This document shows, piece after piece, positions 1 to 7,471 of a stretch of DNA of 23,817 nt. The notes below the pieces were generated by a model that made no database searches, had not been told where the DNA came from, and was given only the letters and a program-made list of their open reading frames with translations. The stretch comes from Caldivirga sp. UBA161 (GTDB taxonomy: Archaea; Thermoproteota; Thermoprotei; Thermoproteales; Thermocladiaceae): positions 1 to 23,817 of the forward strand of contig NZ_DAXS01000023.1 in the NCBI RefSeq assembly GCF_002506515.1. Direction: 5' to 3'. Position 1 is the stretch's first letter; the number at the start of each line of letters is the position of its first letter. A program made the translations under genes and the position numbers.

Positions 1-1035
1 CCTAACCCCATTACCCCTAAAGCTCTCCGCGGCAATAATGAGTTCCCTCTTAGCTGAATCTAACCCTATTAAAGCTTCCCAATCCTCATGATAATACTTG
101 ATTAAATTATACCTATCAGGTATGTCAGCTATGCTACCATATAGCATTGGTAATACATCAGTACTGTTCACGTACCAAACCCCAATATAGGATGCTGGTA
201 ATGCTGCAATAAGTAACAGTACCATGTTTTGTGCAATTAAAAGCGCCGGTGGCTGGCCATAAGCCAGCATGGGTATTGCTGATGCAGCTGAAGCCAGTAA
301 TGAGGCTAAGATTGGGGAAACAGGCCCCTTAATTAACCTGGCTATTGATGGTGAAGCAACGTAAACCACAGCCATCACAATGGCTAAGGATAATACCGTT
401 GGGTTACTGTATTTTGCAATATTATTAACGAAAACACTGTAGAAGCCTAGGGGAGTTAGTGATATTGGTTCCCACGGTAATGTACCCTGCATCATACTAC
501 CAATTAAGTAGGTTATAATATATGTTAACGCAGGGAGGGTTGGCATTGAGAAAGCCTCATAGGCAGAGGCCACTCCTCCTGCTAAAGCCCATGCAGCGCC
601 AATTAATGGACCTGGCCGTGGCTGAAACATAAGTAGTAGTGAACCTATTGAGAATAATGGGCTTACTCCCTGGCTTGATGACGAGTTAAATAACTTAATC
701 TGAACACCTATGATTATTGTTGGTATTATGAGTAGAGGCATTAGCCTAAGCATTGAACCAATAGGGTCCTTGTAGAACCATGACCATGAGGCCAACGCCA
801 ATGCCATTAGGTACGCCAGTAATCCTAGGATTGAAGCTTGATTAAGCCTACCCACCGCGCTAATTGCAATAAGGCCCCCTAACACCACTAGCATTAGTAG
901 CATAAAGCCGTGGTTAGTAATTGTTAATACTGTGAATGAGGCTAATGGGGCTAATGCAATTAAGGAGGTAAGCAAACCACCCAATGCTGCTATCATCCTG
1001 CTGAGGCCGCTTGGCTTAATATCCTGCACCGCCAC
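1..1035 (-). CDS. Polytopic membrane protein, N-terminal part (partial at window edge)
   Basis: An open frame of 345 codons runs from a GTG at 1035 to the window edge with no stop, so the C-terminus is missing. A stop codon lies directly before the GTG, and a TATA-like box at 1058-1066 would start transcription at about 1036; both favour this start, with GTG 1029 as an alternative. The first ~300 residues are strongly hydrophobic, with roughly 8-10 membrane spans and short loops. After the last span the chain becomes soluble and reads DWEALIGLDSAKREL, which resembles the lead-in of AAA-type ATPase modules (typically [FW]-x-[DE]-[LI]-I-G-L-x-x-x-K-x-x-L). A membrane-anchored AAA protein is therefore possible, but no Walker motif falls inside the window. 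I do not recognise the family. The gene is real by frame and promoter; its function is open. Confidence 0.75.
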   Translation of the reverse strand, partial: MAVQDIKPSGLSRMIAALGGLLTSLIALAPLASFTVLTITNHGFMLLMLVVLGGLIAISAVGRLNQASILGLLAYLMALALASWSWFYKDPIGSMLRLMPLLIIPTIIIGVQIKLFNSSSSQGVSPLFSIGSLLLMFQPRPGPLIGAAWALAGGVASAYEAFSMPTLPALTYIITYLIGSMMQGTLPWEPISLTPLGFYSVFVNNIAKYSNPTVLSLAIVMAVVYVASPSIARLIKGPVSPILASLLASAASAIPMLAYGQPPALLIAQNMVLLLIAALPASYIGVWYVNSTDVLPMLYGSIADIPDRYNLIKYYHEDWEALIGLDSAKRELIIAAESFRGNGVR

Positions 1036-1051
1036 TTAGGCTACTCATTGT

Positions 1052-1108
1052 AATACTAAATATAAGTATCGTTTTAAGCTAAGGCGTCTTATTACAATAC
1101 TAAGTATT
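1052..1108. repeat. Two inverted repeats sharing the half-site AATACT
   Basis: AATACT (1052-1057) faces AGTAT (1065-1069) across the TATA box. AATACT (1096-1101) faces AGTATT (1103-1108) as a 13-base palindrome about 40 bases further upstream. Spacer lengths differ (7 and 1), so they need not bind the same dimer. An operator role is inference. Confidence 0.35.
1058..1066 (-). promoter_or_regulatory. TATA box of the membrane protein gene
   Basis: On the minus strand the bases read TTATATTTA, centred about 26 bases before GTG 1035, so the transcript should be leaderless. The box sits inside an imperfect inverted repeat AATACT...AGTAT (1052-1069). Confidence 0.5.
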
Positions 1109-1177
1109 AACCAAGGCATTAATGATTAATTACTGCAGCCACTCCAAAGTGATGAATGCAGTAATGATGCTGTGGGA

Positions 1178-1948
1178 TTATGAACCATATTTAATGAGGA
1201 GGAATTCCTGAACAGCGTGGAAGCCTATGCTCCTATATGCCCTTAAGGCTGGTTCATTATTCTCATCAACATGAAGCATTACCATGGCTCCGCTTCTTAA
1301 TGCATCCTTAACTATTGCTGATACTATAGACTTAGCGAAACCCATGTTCCTGTACTCAGGTAGCGTAACTACATCACCAATAACCCATAATTCAGGCAAC
1401 TTAATATAAGTACCCCCCAATGATACTAGCCTATTATTTACGAAGGCTCCATAATAATGCCAGTGGGGTGAAGTGAGCCTTGCCTTAGCCTCAGCCCTAT
1501 TAACATTAATAATTCTAGTGAACTCATCCACATCCTGTAGGCTAAGCCTCCTAACATTATGCTTATTGTACTCTCTAAACGTGTAGCCACTACACGCCAT
1601 TGTGAGAAGCCTTGAAACATCAACGCCTCCACTTGCATTCAACTTCTCAATAATGTTCATTATTACCTCTGGTTTAGTTAATGCATGTATTACTAGGTTT
1701 CCAAGATCCTTAACATCAATTGGCATTTCCTCTACATTACCGAACACATGCAGTGATGATACGTAACCCCTCCAGAGGAGTACATAACCTGTTATCCTGC
1801 CTCCACTTAAGTTAAGGTATAGCTCAGTGTATTCAGGATAATACAATATGTCGTACATTAGGTACACGTATTGAATAGGGTTCTCTAGGTAATGCCTCTT
1901 CAATACACTTAATAGGCTCCTATTAAGTGAATTAAATAACCTAATCAT
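1178..1948 (-). CDS. GNAT-family N-acetyltransferase
   Basis: This 256-residue protein transfers an acyl group from acyl-CoA to an amine; the substrate cannot be read from sequence. The C-terminal third (about residues 150-256) is a clear GNAT fold. The acetyl-CoA pyrophosphate-binding segment is VTLPEYRNMGFAKSI, matching the R/Q-x-x-G-x-G/A motif A. It is followed by the conserved NEPALRAYRSIGF stretch (N-x-x-x-x-x-x-Y-x-x-x-G-F). The N-terminal ~140 residues show no motif I recognise and may be a degenerate second GNAT-like domain. The ATG at 1948 lies about 9 bases after the predicted transcription start (TATA-like TTATTTAA at 1980-1987), so a very short leader is likely. The next gene upstream on the same strand is an HDAC-family deacetylase, 115 bases away, which hints at a linked acetylation/deacetylation function. 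Glycine N-acyltransferase-like or protein acetyltransferase are both possible. Confidence 0.88.
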   Translation of the reverse strand: MIRLFNSLNRSLLSVLKRHYLENPIQYVYLMYDILYYPEYTELYLNLSGGRITGYVLLWRGYVSSLHVFGNVEEMPIDVKDLGNLVIHALTKPEVIMNIIEKLNASGGVDVSRLLTMACSGYTFREYNKHNVRRLSLQDVDEFTRIINVNRAEAKARLTSPHWHYYGAFVNNRLVSLGGTYIKLPELWVIGDVVTLPEYRNMGFAKSIVSAIVKDALRSGAMVMLHVDENNEPALRAYRSIGFHAVQEFLLIKYGS

Positions 1949-2063
1949 GTTACTACCATAACCCAGTGTTCAGCCATGGTTAAATAATTAATTGCCTTTA
2001 AAATAATTAAAAGGCCACCATAACCTTAAACATAAAATCATACGGCACTTAAACTAATGCCTC

Positions 2064-3104
2064 CTACCAATACTGAGGGAAGAGTGCCTTATGCTGCTCA
2101 ATCATCTTGTTGAAGTACTTAACCACTTCTGCACTGGTTTTAGTGTGATCCTCAATCTTAACTGCGCCGGTATCATTACTAATCATTGCTAAGGCCCTTG
2201 AGCCTTGCTTAATAACATCAGTATTGTAGCCGCCTTCCATGATGTAAACTGAGCCTTCAGTAATTCCTTCATCAATAAGCCTCTTAACCATGAGGAATAC
2301 CTCAATATAGCTGCTTAGGCTGAGGTTAAGGTTAGTTAATGGATCTAGGTAGTGTGAATCAAAACCCAGTGAAACAACCACGTAATTTGGCTTATACTCC
2401 CTTAATGCATTCTCAATTGGCTTTAAGGCTACCTTAAATAAATCATCACCAGTCATTGGTGGTAACGGTATATTCATGTTAAAACCCTCCCCCTCACCTA
2501 CCCCGATTTCATTAATGTATCCAGTACCTGGATAGATTGTTCTTGGGTCCTGGTGGGTACTAATGTAGAAGACCCTGGATGTATTGTAGAATATTTCTTG
2601 CGTACCATTACCATGATGCGCATCAATATCTAGGATAGCAACCCTGGAGGCTCCACCCCTAAGTAGTAAACTACTGATTATTGCAGCATTATTAAGTATG
2701 CAGAATCCTTGAGTTGGAGCCAGTAGCGCCCTACCTCTGAAACCAACATGATGGCCAGGGGGTCTTAAAGGTAGGTAAACGTGGCTAGTACCTGACTTAA
2801 GAAGATTAACCGCGGTGGCTAAGGCATTAACACTGGAGCTTAAGGCATCACATGTACCCTTAGATACATAAGTATCTTGGTCAAGTCTTCCTCCAGTTGC
2901 GCATAGTGACGTAACGTACTCAACATAGTGATACTCATGAACAAGTCCCGCAATTTCAATTAAATCAACGTTAACTGTAGGCTTAATAACCTCAGCCAAC
3001 CCCTCTACACCGCTTAAAGCACTTAATACCCTATTAGGGGACTCAGGATGGTTTGCCGGCGTCTCATGCCTTAAATAACCTTCATCATACACTACCACTA
3101 ACAT
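2064..3104 (-). CDS. Histone deacetylase superfamily amidohydrolase (AcuC / acetylpolyamine amidohydrolase-like)
   Basis: A zinc-dependent amidohydrolase that removes acetyl groups from lysine side chains or polyamines, presumably cytosolic. The frame extends to GTG 3119 (351 aa), but a TATA box TTTATAT at 3129-3135 predicts transcription from about 3105, so the leaderless ATG at 3104 (346 aa) is the better start. Counting from GTG 3119, the hallmarks are HPESPNR near residue 24, PPGHH with the catalytic histidines at 123-124, DIDAHHGNG with zinc ligands D166 and H168, the third ligand D254 in LGFDSHYLDP, and a transition-state Tyr near 298 in EGGYN. All catalytic residues are present and the length is typical, so the enzyme should be active. 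Known archaeal substrates include chromatin proteins and polyamines; none can be assigned here. The GNAT gene lies downstream on the same strand. Confidence 0.93.
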   Translation of the reverse strand: MLVVVYDEGYLRHETPANHPESPNRVLSALSGVEGLAEVIKPTVNVDLIEIAGLVHEYHYVEYVTSLCATGGRLDQDTYVSKGTCDALSSSVNALATAVNLLKSGTSHVYLPLRPPGHHVGFRGRALLAPTQGFCILNNAAIISSLLLRGGASRVAILDIDAHHGNGTQEIFYNTSRVFYISTHQDPRTIYPGTGYINEIGVGEGEGFNMNIPLPPMTGDDLFKVALKPIENALREYKPNYVVVSLGFDSHYLDPLTNLNLSLSSYIEVFLMVKRLIDEGITEGSVYIMEGGYNTDVIKQGSRALAMISNDTGAVKIEDHTKTSAEVVKYFNKMIEQHKALFPQYW

Positions 3105-3128
3105 TAGTTCTAAATTCACCTAGGTGTG

Positions 3129-3135
3129 ATATAAA
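3129..3135 (-). promoter_or_regulatory. TATA box of the deacetylase gene
   Basis: TTTATAT on the minus strand ends 24 bases before the preferred ATG at 3104. It supports that ATG over the GTG at 3119. Confidence 0.5.
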
Positions 3136-3226
3136 CTTTAACACTTAAACTAAGATACCTTAACGCTGCAGCTTGCCTCCCTTAAATAAAGAATTATGGG
3201 GGGATTCCATAAAAATTAGCTGCAGT

Positions 3227-3655
3227 ATGCTTGAATTAAGGGTGAGTAATTTGGGTGGTTTAAGGGGTGAGATTAATAAGATACTTCAAAGTGAATTAGA
3301 TGATGTTGATGGCCTCATTGCAGTAGCCTTAATAGGTACCAATGGTTTACCACTTGGCTTTGTAAGGAGGGGGAACCTAAATATAAGTGATATTGACTTA
3401 TCATTATTCTCAACATTAATTAAGAGTGTAATTAACCGCATTAGGAGAATTAACCCAAGCAGTTGGTTCATTAACTTTAAGCATAGGGTAATTACCATTA
3501 ATGATGATCAATACTCAGTAATAGTAATAAATGATGATGATCTAAGCATAATTGCGGTCTTCGAGAGTTCAGCGGATATTAATATACTCATGTATAGGTT
3601 AATTAATGACTTGGAGTTATTGAGAAGCTTGATTTCAGTAACATTAAGTAAATGA
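3227..3655 (+). CDS. Roadblock/LC7-domain-like small protein
   Basis: A small acidic protein of about 142 residues that fits the Roadblock/LC7 fold: a leading helix, then DVDGLIAVALIGTNGLPLGFV, the typical 'G-x-x-x-a-x-l-x-x-x-d-G-l-p-l' beta-turn-beta signature, a long central helix, and paired strands ending in YSVIVINDDDLSIIAVF. In archaea and bacteria such proteins usually dimerise and partner small GTPases or sensor modules. No GTPase is nearby. The start is uncertain: TTG 3173 would add 18 residues, ATG 3227 is the conventional choice, and GTG 3242 fits a leaderless start from ATAAAAAT (3209-3216). It is divergent from the deacetylase gene and lies 46 bases before the eIF2B-like gene, which has its own promoter. 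Confidence 0.75.
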   Translation: MLELRVSNLGGLRGEINKILQSELDDVDGLIAVALIGTNGLPLGFVRRGNLNISDIDLSLFSTLIKSVINRIRRINPSSWFINFKHRVITINDDQYSVIVINDDDLSIIAVFESSADINILMYRLINDLELLRSLISVTLSK

Positions 3656-3673
3656 TGAGGTTAACTGTATTAA

Positions 3674-3682
3674 TTTTAATAG
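3674..3682 (+). promoter_or_regulatory. TATA box of the eIF2B-like gene
   Basis: TTTTAATAG is centred about 25 bases before ATG 3702. It predicts a leaderless transcript independent of the Roadblock gene. Confidence 0.45.
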
Positions 3683-3701
3683 GATTGCGGGTTTAAACAC
3701 T

Positions 3702-4481
3702 ATGGTTGAATCCTATAGGGGCATACTGGAGGAGATGATTAATGATAAGGTTCACGGCGCTTCATGGTACTTCCTTAAGTTAGCTGACTTAATTGAAGCT
3801 GGATATAGGGAGGGTATTAATGTTGAATCAATGATTAATGATATTAGCATGATTAGGCCAGGCATGGCTCCACTGGAAAATATTGCAGAGCTACTTAATC
3901 AAGTTAATCCAGTAAAGTTAGCTAAGGCTATTAGAGCTTACTGGAGGGAGGCTGGGGAAGGTATTAGAGTTAATTCACTTACCCTTAAGGGTAGGGTTAA
4001 GGTCATGGTCACCATCAGTTACTCATCTAATGCCAGGCTACTGGCGGAATCAGTGGGGGCTAGGATTATTGCCCTTGAGTCTCATCCAGGTGGTGAGGGT
4101 AAAATGTGGAGTAGCCATGGTGGATTAATAGTACCTGACTTAACAATGTCCTACTTTATGACTAATGCAGATGCTTTAGTGATGGGTAGCGATGGGTTAT
4201 ATGAGGGCTTTATAGTTAATAAAATAGGCTCATTACCCTTAGTATTAACCGCAAGGTACTTCGGTAAGCCTGTAATCATTGTACTTGAGTCCTTTAAGGC
4301 GCGTAAGTCTAAGCCAATGATTATGCATAAAATTAACGTAAACGGTATTGAAGTACCCCTATTTGATGAGATACCATTAAACCTAGTGGATATTCTGGTA
4401 ACCGACGTAGGAGTATTCACAAGTATTAGCGTGGACTACATTGCCAGTAAGTTTAAGGAAAGACTATTGAAGCACATCTAA
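3702..4481 (+). CDS. eIF2B alpha/beta/delta-like protein (ribose-1,5-bisphosphate isomerase family)
   Basis: A 259-residue member of the family that includes eIF2B regulatory subunits, methylthioribose-1-phosphate isomerase and archaeal ribose-1,5-bisphosphate isomerase. Family marks: HGAS at 18-21, VTISYSSNARLL at about 103-114, ESHPGGEG near 126, the GSDGL turn with the conserved Asp at 164, and NKIGS at 173-177. The isomerases use an Asp with a Cys in the 'H-C-N-S' loop. Here that loop reads ISYSS and the whole protein contains no cysteine, so classical isomerase chemistry looks unlikely although the Asp remains. It may be a regulatory or sugar/nucleotide-sensing relative instead. It is shorter than typical isomerases (about 310-330 aa), mostly at the N-terminal helical domain. 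ATG 3702 fits a leaderless start. Confidence 0.85.
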   Translation: MVESYRGILEEMINDKVHGASWYFLKLADLIEAGYREGINVESMINDISMIRPGMAPLENIAELLNQVNPVKLAKAIRAYWREAGEGIRVNSLTLKGRVKVMVTISYSSNARLLAESVGARIIALESHPGGEGKMWSSHGGLIVPDLTMSYFMTNADALVMGSDGLYEGFIVNKIGSLPLVLTARYFGKPVIIVLESFKARKSKPMIMHKINVNGIEVPLFDEIPLNLVDILVTDVGVFTSISVDYIASKFKERLLKHI

Positions 4482-4520
4482 CCCCTACTGCCTCCTCACT
4501 AGCCTTATATGACTTTAGCA

Positions 4521-5903
4521 TTAAGTCTTTGTAGTAGGCCTACCCACAGCCAAGTAAATGACACCTGGCGGTGGGCTTCTCCAGTCCTTAATCATGTGCC
4601 TTGAATCCACTACGGCAATGCTACTTAAGCCCGTTAATTGAATAATCCTACTTAACGTTAACTCACTGTAATCACTATGGTCTGTCGCTATCACCACCAC
4701 GTTAGCCCCCTTTAACGCATCCTCAATACTGTTAGTTAGCTTAATTCCCCATTCCTCAAGGGTCTTATCATACTTGACATAGGGGTCATGCACAATAATA
4801 TTCATTACACCCCTTAGGTAATTAATTATGTCGTATGATGGGCTAAGCCTAGTATCATCAACATTACCCCTAAATGCTAAACCCAGTACAGCCACCCTAG
4901 GCCTACTAACCCCCAATTCACTGGCAGCAGTCTTAACTAACTCAGCTACATAGGCGGGGGCATACTCATTAATACTCCTAGCCGTCTGAACAAGCCTCAT
5001 GTTGAAGCCAACCTTCTCGGCCGCGTACATTAAGAAGTATGGGTATACCGGTATACATGATCCACCAACCCCTGGGCCAGGCTTATGAATATTGGAGTAG
5101 GGTTGACTATTAGCCGCCTCCCTTATTTCATCGAAGTCTAATCCAAGTAATCTGGCTAATTGAGCAAGCTCATTGGCTAAGGCTATGTTAACATCCCTAT
5201 AAGCCCCCTCCGCAAGCTTCTCAAACTCAGCGGCTGTTGGATTAGATAACACTAAGGTACCCTTCCTGGCTATGGCGCCATATAAGGTAGATGCAACCCT
5301 ACTACTAATGGGCCCAACACCCCCAATAATCTTAGGGTAACGTTCCTCAATATCCGCAATGGCCCTACCAACGTATATACGTTCAGGTGAGTAGGCAAGT
5401 GCATAATCCCTCTCAACCTTTAGGCCACTTACCTTCTCCAGGATGGGTAAGGCAACATCCATTGTTGTGCCGGGGGGGATAGAGGACTCTATTATGACCA
5501 AGTCACCTACCTTAAGTCCCCTCGCTATATTCTCTATTGAGGCCTTAAATGAATCAAAAATAGGCCTCTTATCCTTACCTAGGTAAACCGGGACAGTAAC
5601 TATCTTCACGTTGCTTAACCTTGATGCCTCAACTCCATTAGTAGTATAGCTTATTCTATCCTTAAGCCTCCTCAACTCCTCCTCAACCTGCCTATCACTT
5701 AACCTGAGTTCACAAGCATCCAGTTTCTTAATCTTCTCAGCATCAACATCAACACCAATAACCCTAGCACCAGCCCTAAGCCATACGGCAGCAATAGCGG
5801 TGCCTACATAACCCATACCATAAACTGACACGGTTAATGAACCACTCCTCAGGGCATTAACCAAATCCCCACTACTCATTAGCAATAAGTTAAGATTACT
5901 CAT
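4521..5903 (-). CDS. Nucleotide-sugar dehydrogenase, UDP-N-acetylmannosamine dehydrogenase type
   Basis: Performs a two-step NAD-dependent oxidation of the C6 hydroxyl of a UDP-hexose to a uronate, supplying acidic sugars for glycans. The 460-residue chain has a Rossmann site GMGYVG (29-34) followed by the NAD ribose-binding acid in GVDVD (about 50-54). Next come PPGTT near 143, the substrate segment AAEFEKLAEGAYRDVNIA with Lys 229, and the catalytic cysteine C283 in GVGGSCIPVYPYF. The C-terminal UDP-binding domain contains GLAFRGNVDDTRLSPS (about 341-356). The GVGGSCIPVYP form and overall layout resemble WecC (UDP-ManNAc dehydrogenase) more than UDP-glucose dehydrogenase, but the substrate is an inference. 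A TATA box at 5926-5933 puts transcription start exactly at ATG 5903. A glycosyltransferase and PGI/PMI elsewhere in the window are thematically related but not linked. Confidence 0.92.
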   Translation of the reverse strand: MSNLNLLLMSSGDLVNALRSGSLTVSVYGMGYVGTAIAAVWLRAGARVIGVDVDAEKIKKLDACELRLSDRQVEEELRRLKDRISYTTNGVEASRLSNVKIVTVPVYLGKDKRPIFDSFKASIENIARGLKVGDLVIIESSIPPGTTMDVALPILEKVSGLKVERDYALAYSPERIYVGRAIADIEERYPKIIGGVGPISSRVASTLYGAIARKGTLVLSNPTAAEFEKLAEGAYRDVNIALANELAQLARLLGLDFDEIREAANSQPYSNIHKPGPGVGGSCIPVYPYFLMYAAEKVGFNMRLVQTARSINEYAPAYVAELVKTAASELGVSRPRVAVLGLAFRGNVDDTRLSPSYDIINYLRGVMNIIVHDPYVKYDKTLEEWGIKLTNSIEDALKGANVVVIATDHSDYSELTLSRIIQLTGLSSIAVVDSRHMIKDWRSPPPGVIYLAVGRPTTKT

Positions 5904-5925
5904 AATTCACCGTTAACCCCAGGGA

Positions 5926-5933
5926 CTTATTAA
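5926..5933 (-). promoter_or_regulatory. TATA box of the nucleotide-sugar dehydrogenase gene
   Basis: TTAATAAG on the minus strand begins 30 bases before ATG 5903, giving a leaderless transcript. Confidence 0.5.
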
Positions 5934-6035
5934 TTTTGGGTCTTGGGAAACTCTAGAGCATGTGGAGTTACTTGAACCACCCAAGACATACCCAATGAAG
6001 GAGGCGAAAATAGACTCAGCTAATTTCAGTAAAGC

Positions 6036-6042
6036 ATAAAAA
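6036..6042 (+). promoter_or_regulatory. TATA box of the tRNA-Thr gene
   Basis: ATAAAAA starts exactly 30 bases before the first tRNA base at 6066, the expected archaeal distance. Confidence 0.6.
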
Positions 6043-6096
6043 CATACCATACTGAATGCTGACAGGCCCCGGTAGCTCAGCCTGGTTGGAGCGCCC

Positions 6097-6129
6097 AGGG
6101 GATAATGGGGTAACCCATTCCCCGTGCAT
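6097..6129 (+). other. Non-canonical tRNA intron at position 29/30 of tRNA-Thr
   Basis: This 33-base insert interrupts the 5' strand of the anticodon stem. Its core folds as AATGGG/CCCATT (6104-6109 with 6114-6119) with a GTAA loop. Removing it restores a perfect 5-bp anticodon stem. Confidence 0.8.
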
Positions 6130-6137
6130 GCCTCGTA

Positions 6138-6152
6138 AGCAAATACTGAGTA
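6138..6152 (+). other. Canonical 37/38 intron of tRNA-Thr
   Basis: A 15-base insert follows A37 of the anticodon loop. A one-base shift (6139-6153) gives the same mature sequence. Confidence 0.75.
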
Positions 6153-6315
6153 AGCGGGAGGTCCCGGGTTCGAATCCCGGCCGGGGCTCCAATGCTTCAT
6201 CATTACGATTAACAAGGTTATGAATTAATTCGTTAACCTATGTTAATTAATTCAGCCGAATAATGCCACTTTGTGAAAAATTAATTGATTATGTAGGAAA
6301 CCATAATTTTCCTCA

Positions 6316-7471
6316 ATACTCACTAGCAATGATAATGAAGAGTGCAAACCATCTGAATAACACTCCACTCATCATGAAAGGAAGCATTATTCAATAGAAA
6401 TCTTCAGCAAACATTGCGTTTAGTGCTTGGAATATTATAGAATCCATTAACTAATGGTTAACCTTACTGAGGTTGAGTGCTTACGGCATCTACAACACCC
6501 GCAGTCTCCAGTAATGAGGGTATTTACCTCCTCAATGAGGCAACTCAGCCTAACACCAAACCCCATTGAGAAGAAGCTAAGGCCATTGAGTAGGATATGG
6601 CATGTTGCAGTGAGGTTATTATAAGTAGTATGGATGCTATTATTGCAATTACAGATAAAGCTATTAGGGTTAACGCCCTACCGAATACACCTGATAGGTA
6701 ACCGGCTAATCCATATGCAAAGGCACCTATTATCGGTAGGATAATCAGCCACATGCTTAATTGCTCAATCCTCATGATCCGCATATAGGTTGGCGCTAGG
6801 CTAACTAATGGAATAGTTAGAAGGAATGCTAATGCCACAAGTATTGTACCGAAGATAGTTATCAGTAGGTAATCCCTACTGAATAATTCACTGTAATTAA
6901 CCCTGGTAATTCCAACTCTCTTAACTGTTTCTGGAATTACAAGCACCCAAGGTAGTGAAAATAATAGACTCATAGCCCCAATGATAATGAATGCTAGCCT
7001 CCACTGTGCTGCTAAGCTCGTTACCACGGCATCAATCATTAAACCCACGAAGTAAAGGCCTTGAACAACACCACCCATTAAGCCCCTACCTCTAGTCCAA
7101 TTATCAGCGATTATAGGGTATGTAATGCCATTCTCTGAATTAACACCAAAGCCAACAATGAACCACGCAACATACAACTCCCATAGATTATTCACTAAGC
7201 CAGCTAGTATTGTGGCTATTGAAAATAAAACTATGGACGCAGCTAACCCTATCCTACGTCCATAAGCATCAGCTATCATGCCAATCACAACACCACCTAA
7301 CGCACCACCAATGAATGATAACGTCACAGCCAGCGATAATGCCGTGATGCTCACATGCATGGTGGATGCAATTTCGGGGAATAGGTATGTTATTGAGAAT
7401 ACGCAATACGCACTCATTAGGAATGGTATTAACACGCCAAGTATTATTAATGGCCGTGATGCCATATTCAT
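6316..7471 (-). pseudogene. Major facilitator superfamily transporter, decayed at the C-terminus
   Basis: The open frame from ATG 7471 to a stop at 6545 encodes 308 residues: about 8-9 membrane spans with the MFS loop 2-3 signature IADAYGRRIG and a GNGxx-like repeat region. MFS proteins normally have 12 spans and about 400 residues, so the last spans are missing. Around 6560-6590 another minus-strand frame continues as LSFFSMGFGVRL. A further stop-bounded hydrophobic stretch of 25 codons lies at 6316-6390 (IMLPFMMSGVLF, then WFALFIII), exactly where span 12 of a 400-residue protein would fall. This pattern suggests frameshifts and stops in an ancestral full-length gene. The promoter still looks intact: TTAAATAG near 7495 fits a leaderless ATG. 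A short but functional protein cannot be excluded. The substrate is unknown; the N-terminal half resembles sugar/acid symporters of the family. Confidence 0.7.

Larger units (their letters stand above)
6066..6191 (+). tRNA. tRNA-Thr (anticodon CGU) with two introns, CCA encoded
   Basis: Acceptor GCCCCGG (6066-6072) pairs with CCGGGGC (6181-6187). The discriminator is U6188, usual for archaeal tRNA-Thr, and CCA is encoded at 6189-6191. The D stem is GCUC/GAGC (6075-6078, 6089-6092). The T arm is CCGGG-TTCGAAT-CCCGG (6164-6180). The anticodon stem only closes if CCC (6094-6096) is joined to GC (6130-6131), giving CCCGC to pair with GCGGG (6154-6158). This demands a 33-base intron at position 29/30 (6097-6129). 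The anticodon loop then reads CUCGUA (6132-6137) plus one A, with anticodon CGU at 6134-6136 and a second intron of 15 bases at the canonical 37/38 site (6138-6152). The mature length is 78 including CCA, as expected. The first intron allows a bulge-helix-bulge: GGGG 6098-6101 pairs with CCUC 6131-6134, and both cuts fall after the second bulge base. Confidence 0.9.

Noticed and set aside
5913..6215. 100-codon minus-strand ORF
   Set aside because: It is antisense to the tRNA-Thr gene and gives the typical translated-tRNA string SRDSNPGPP-like; not a gene.
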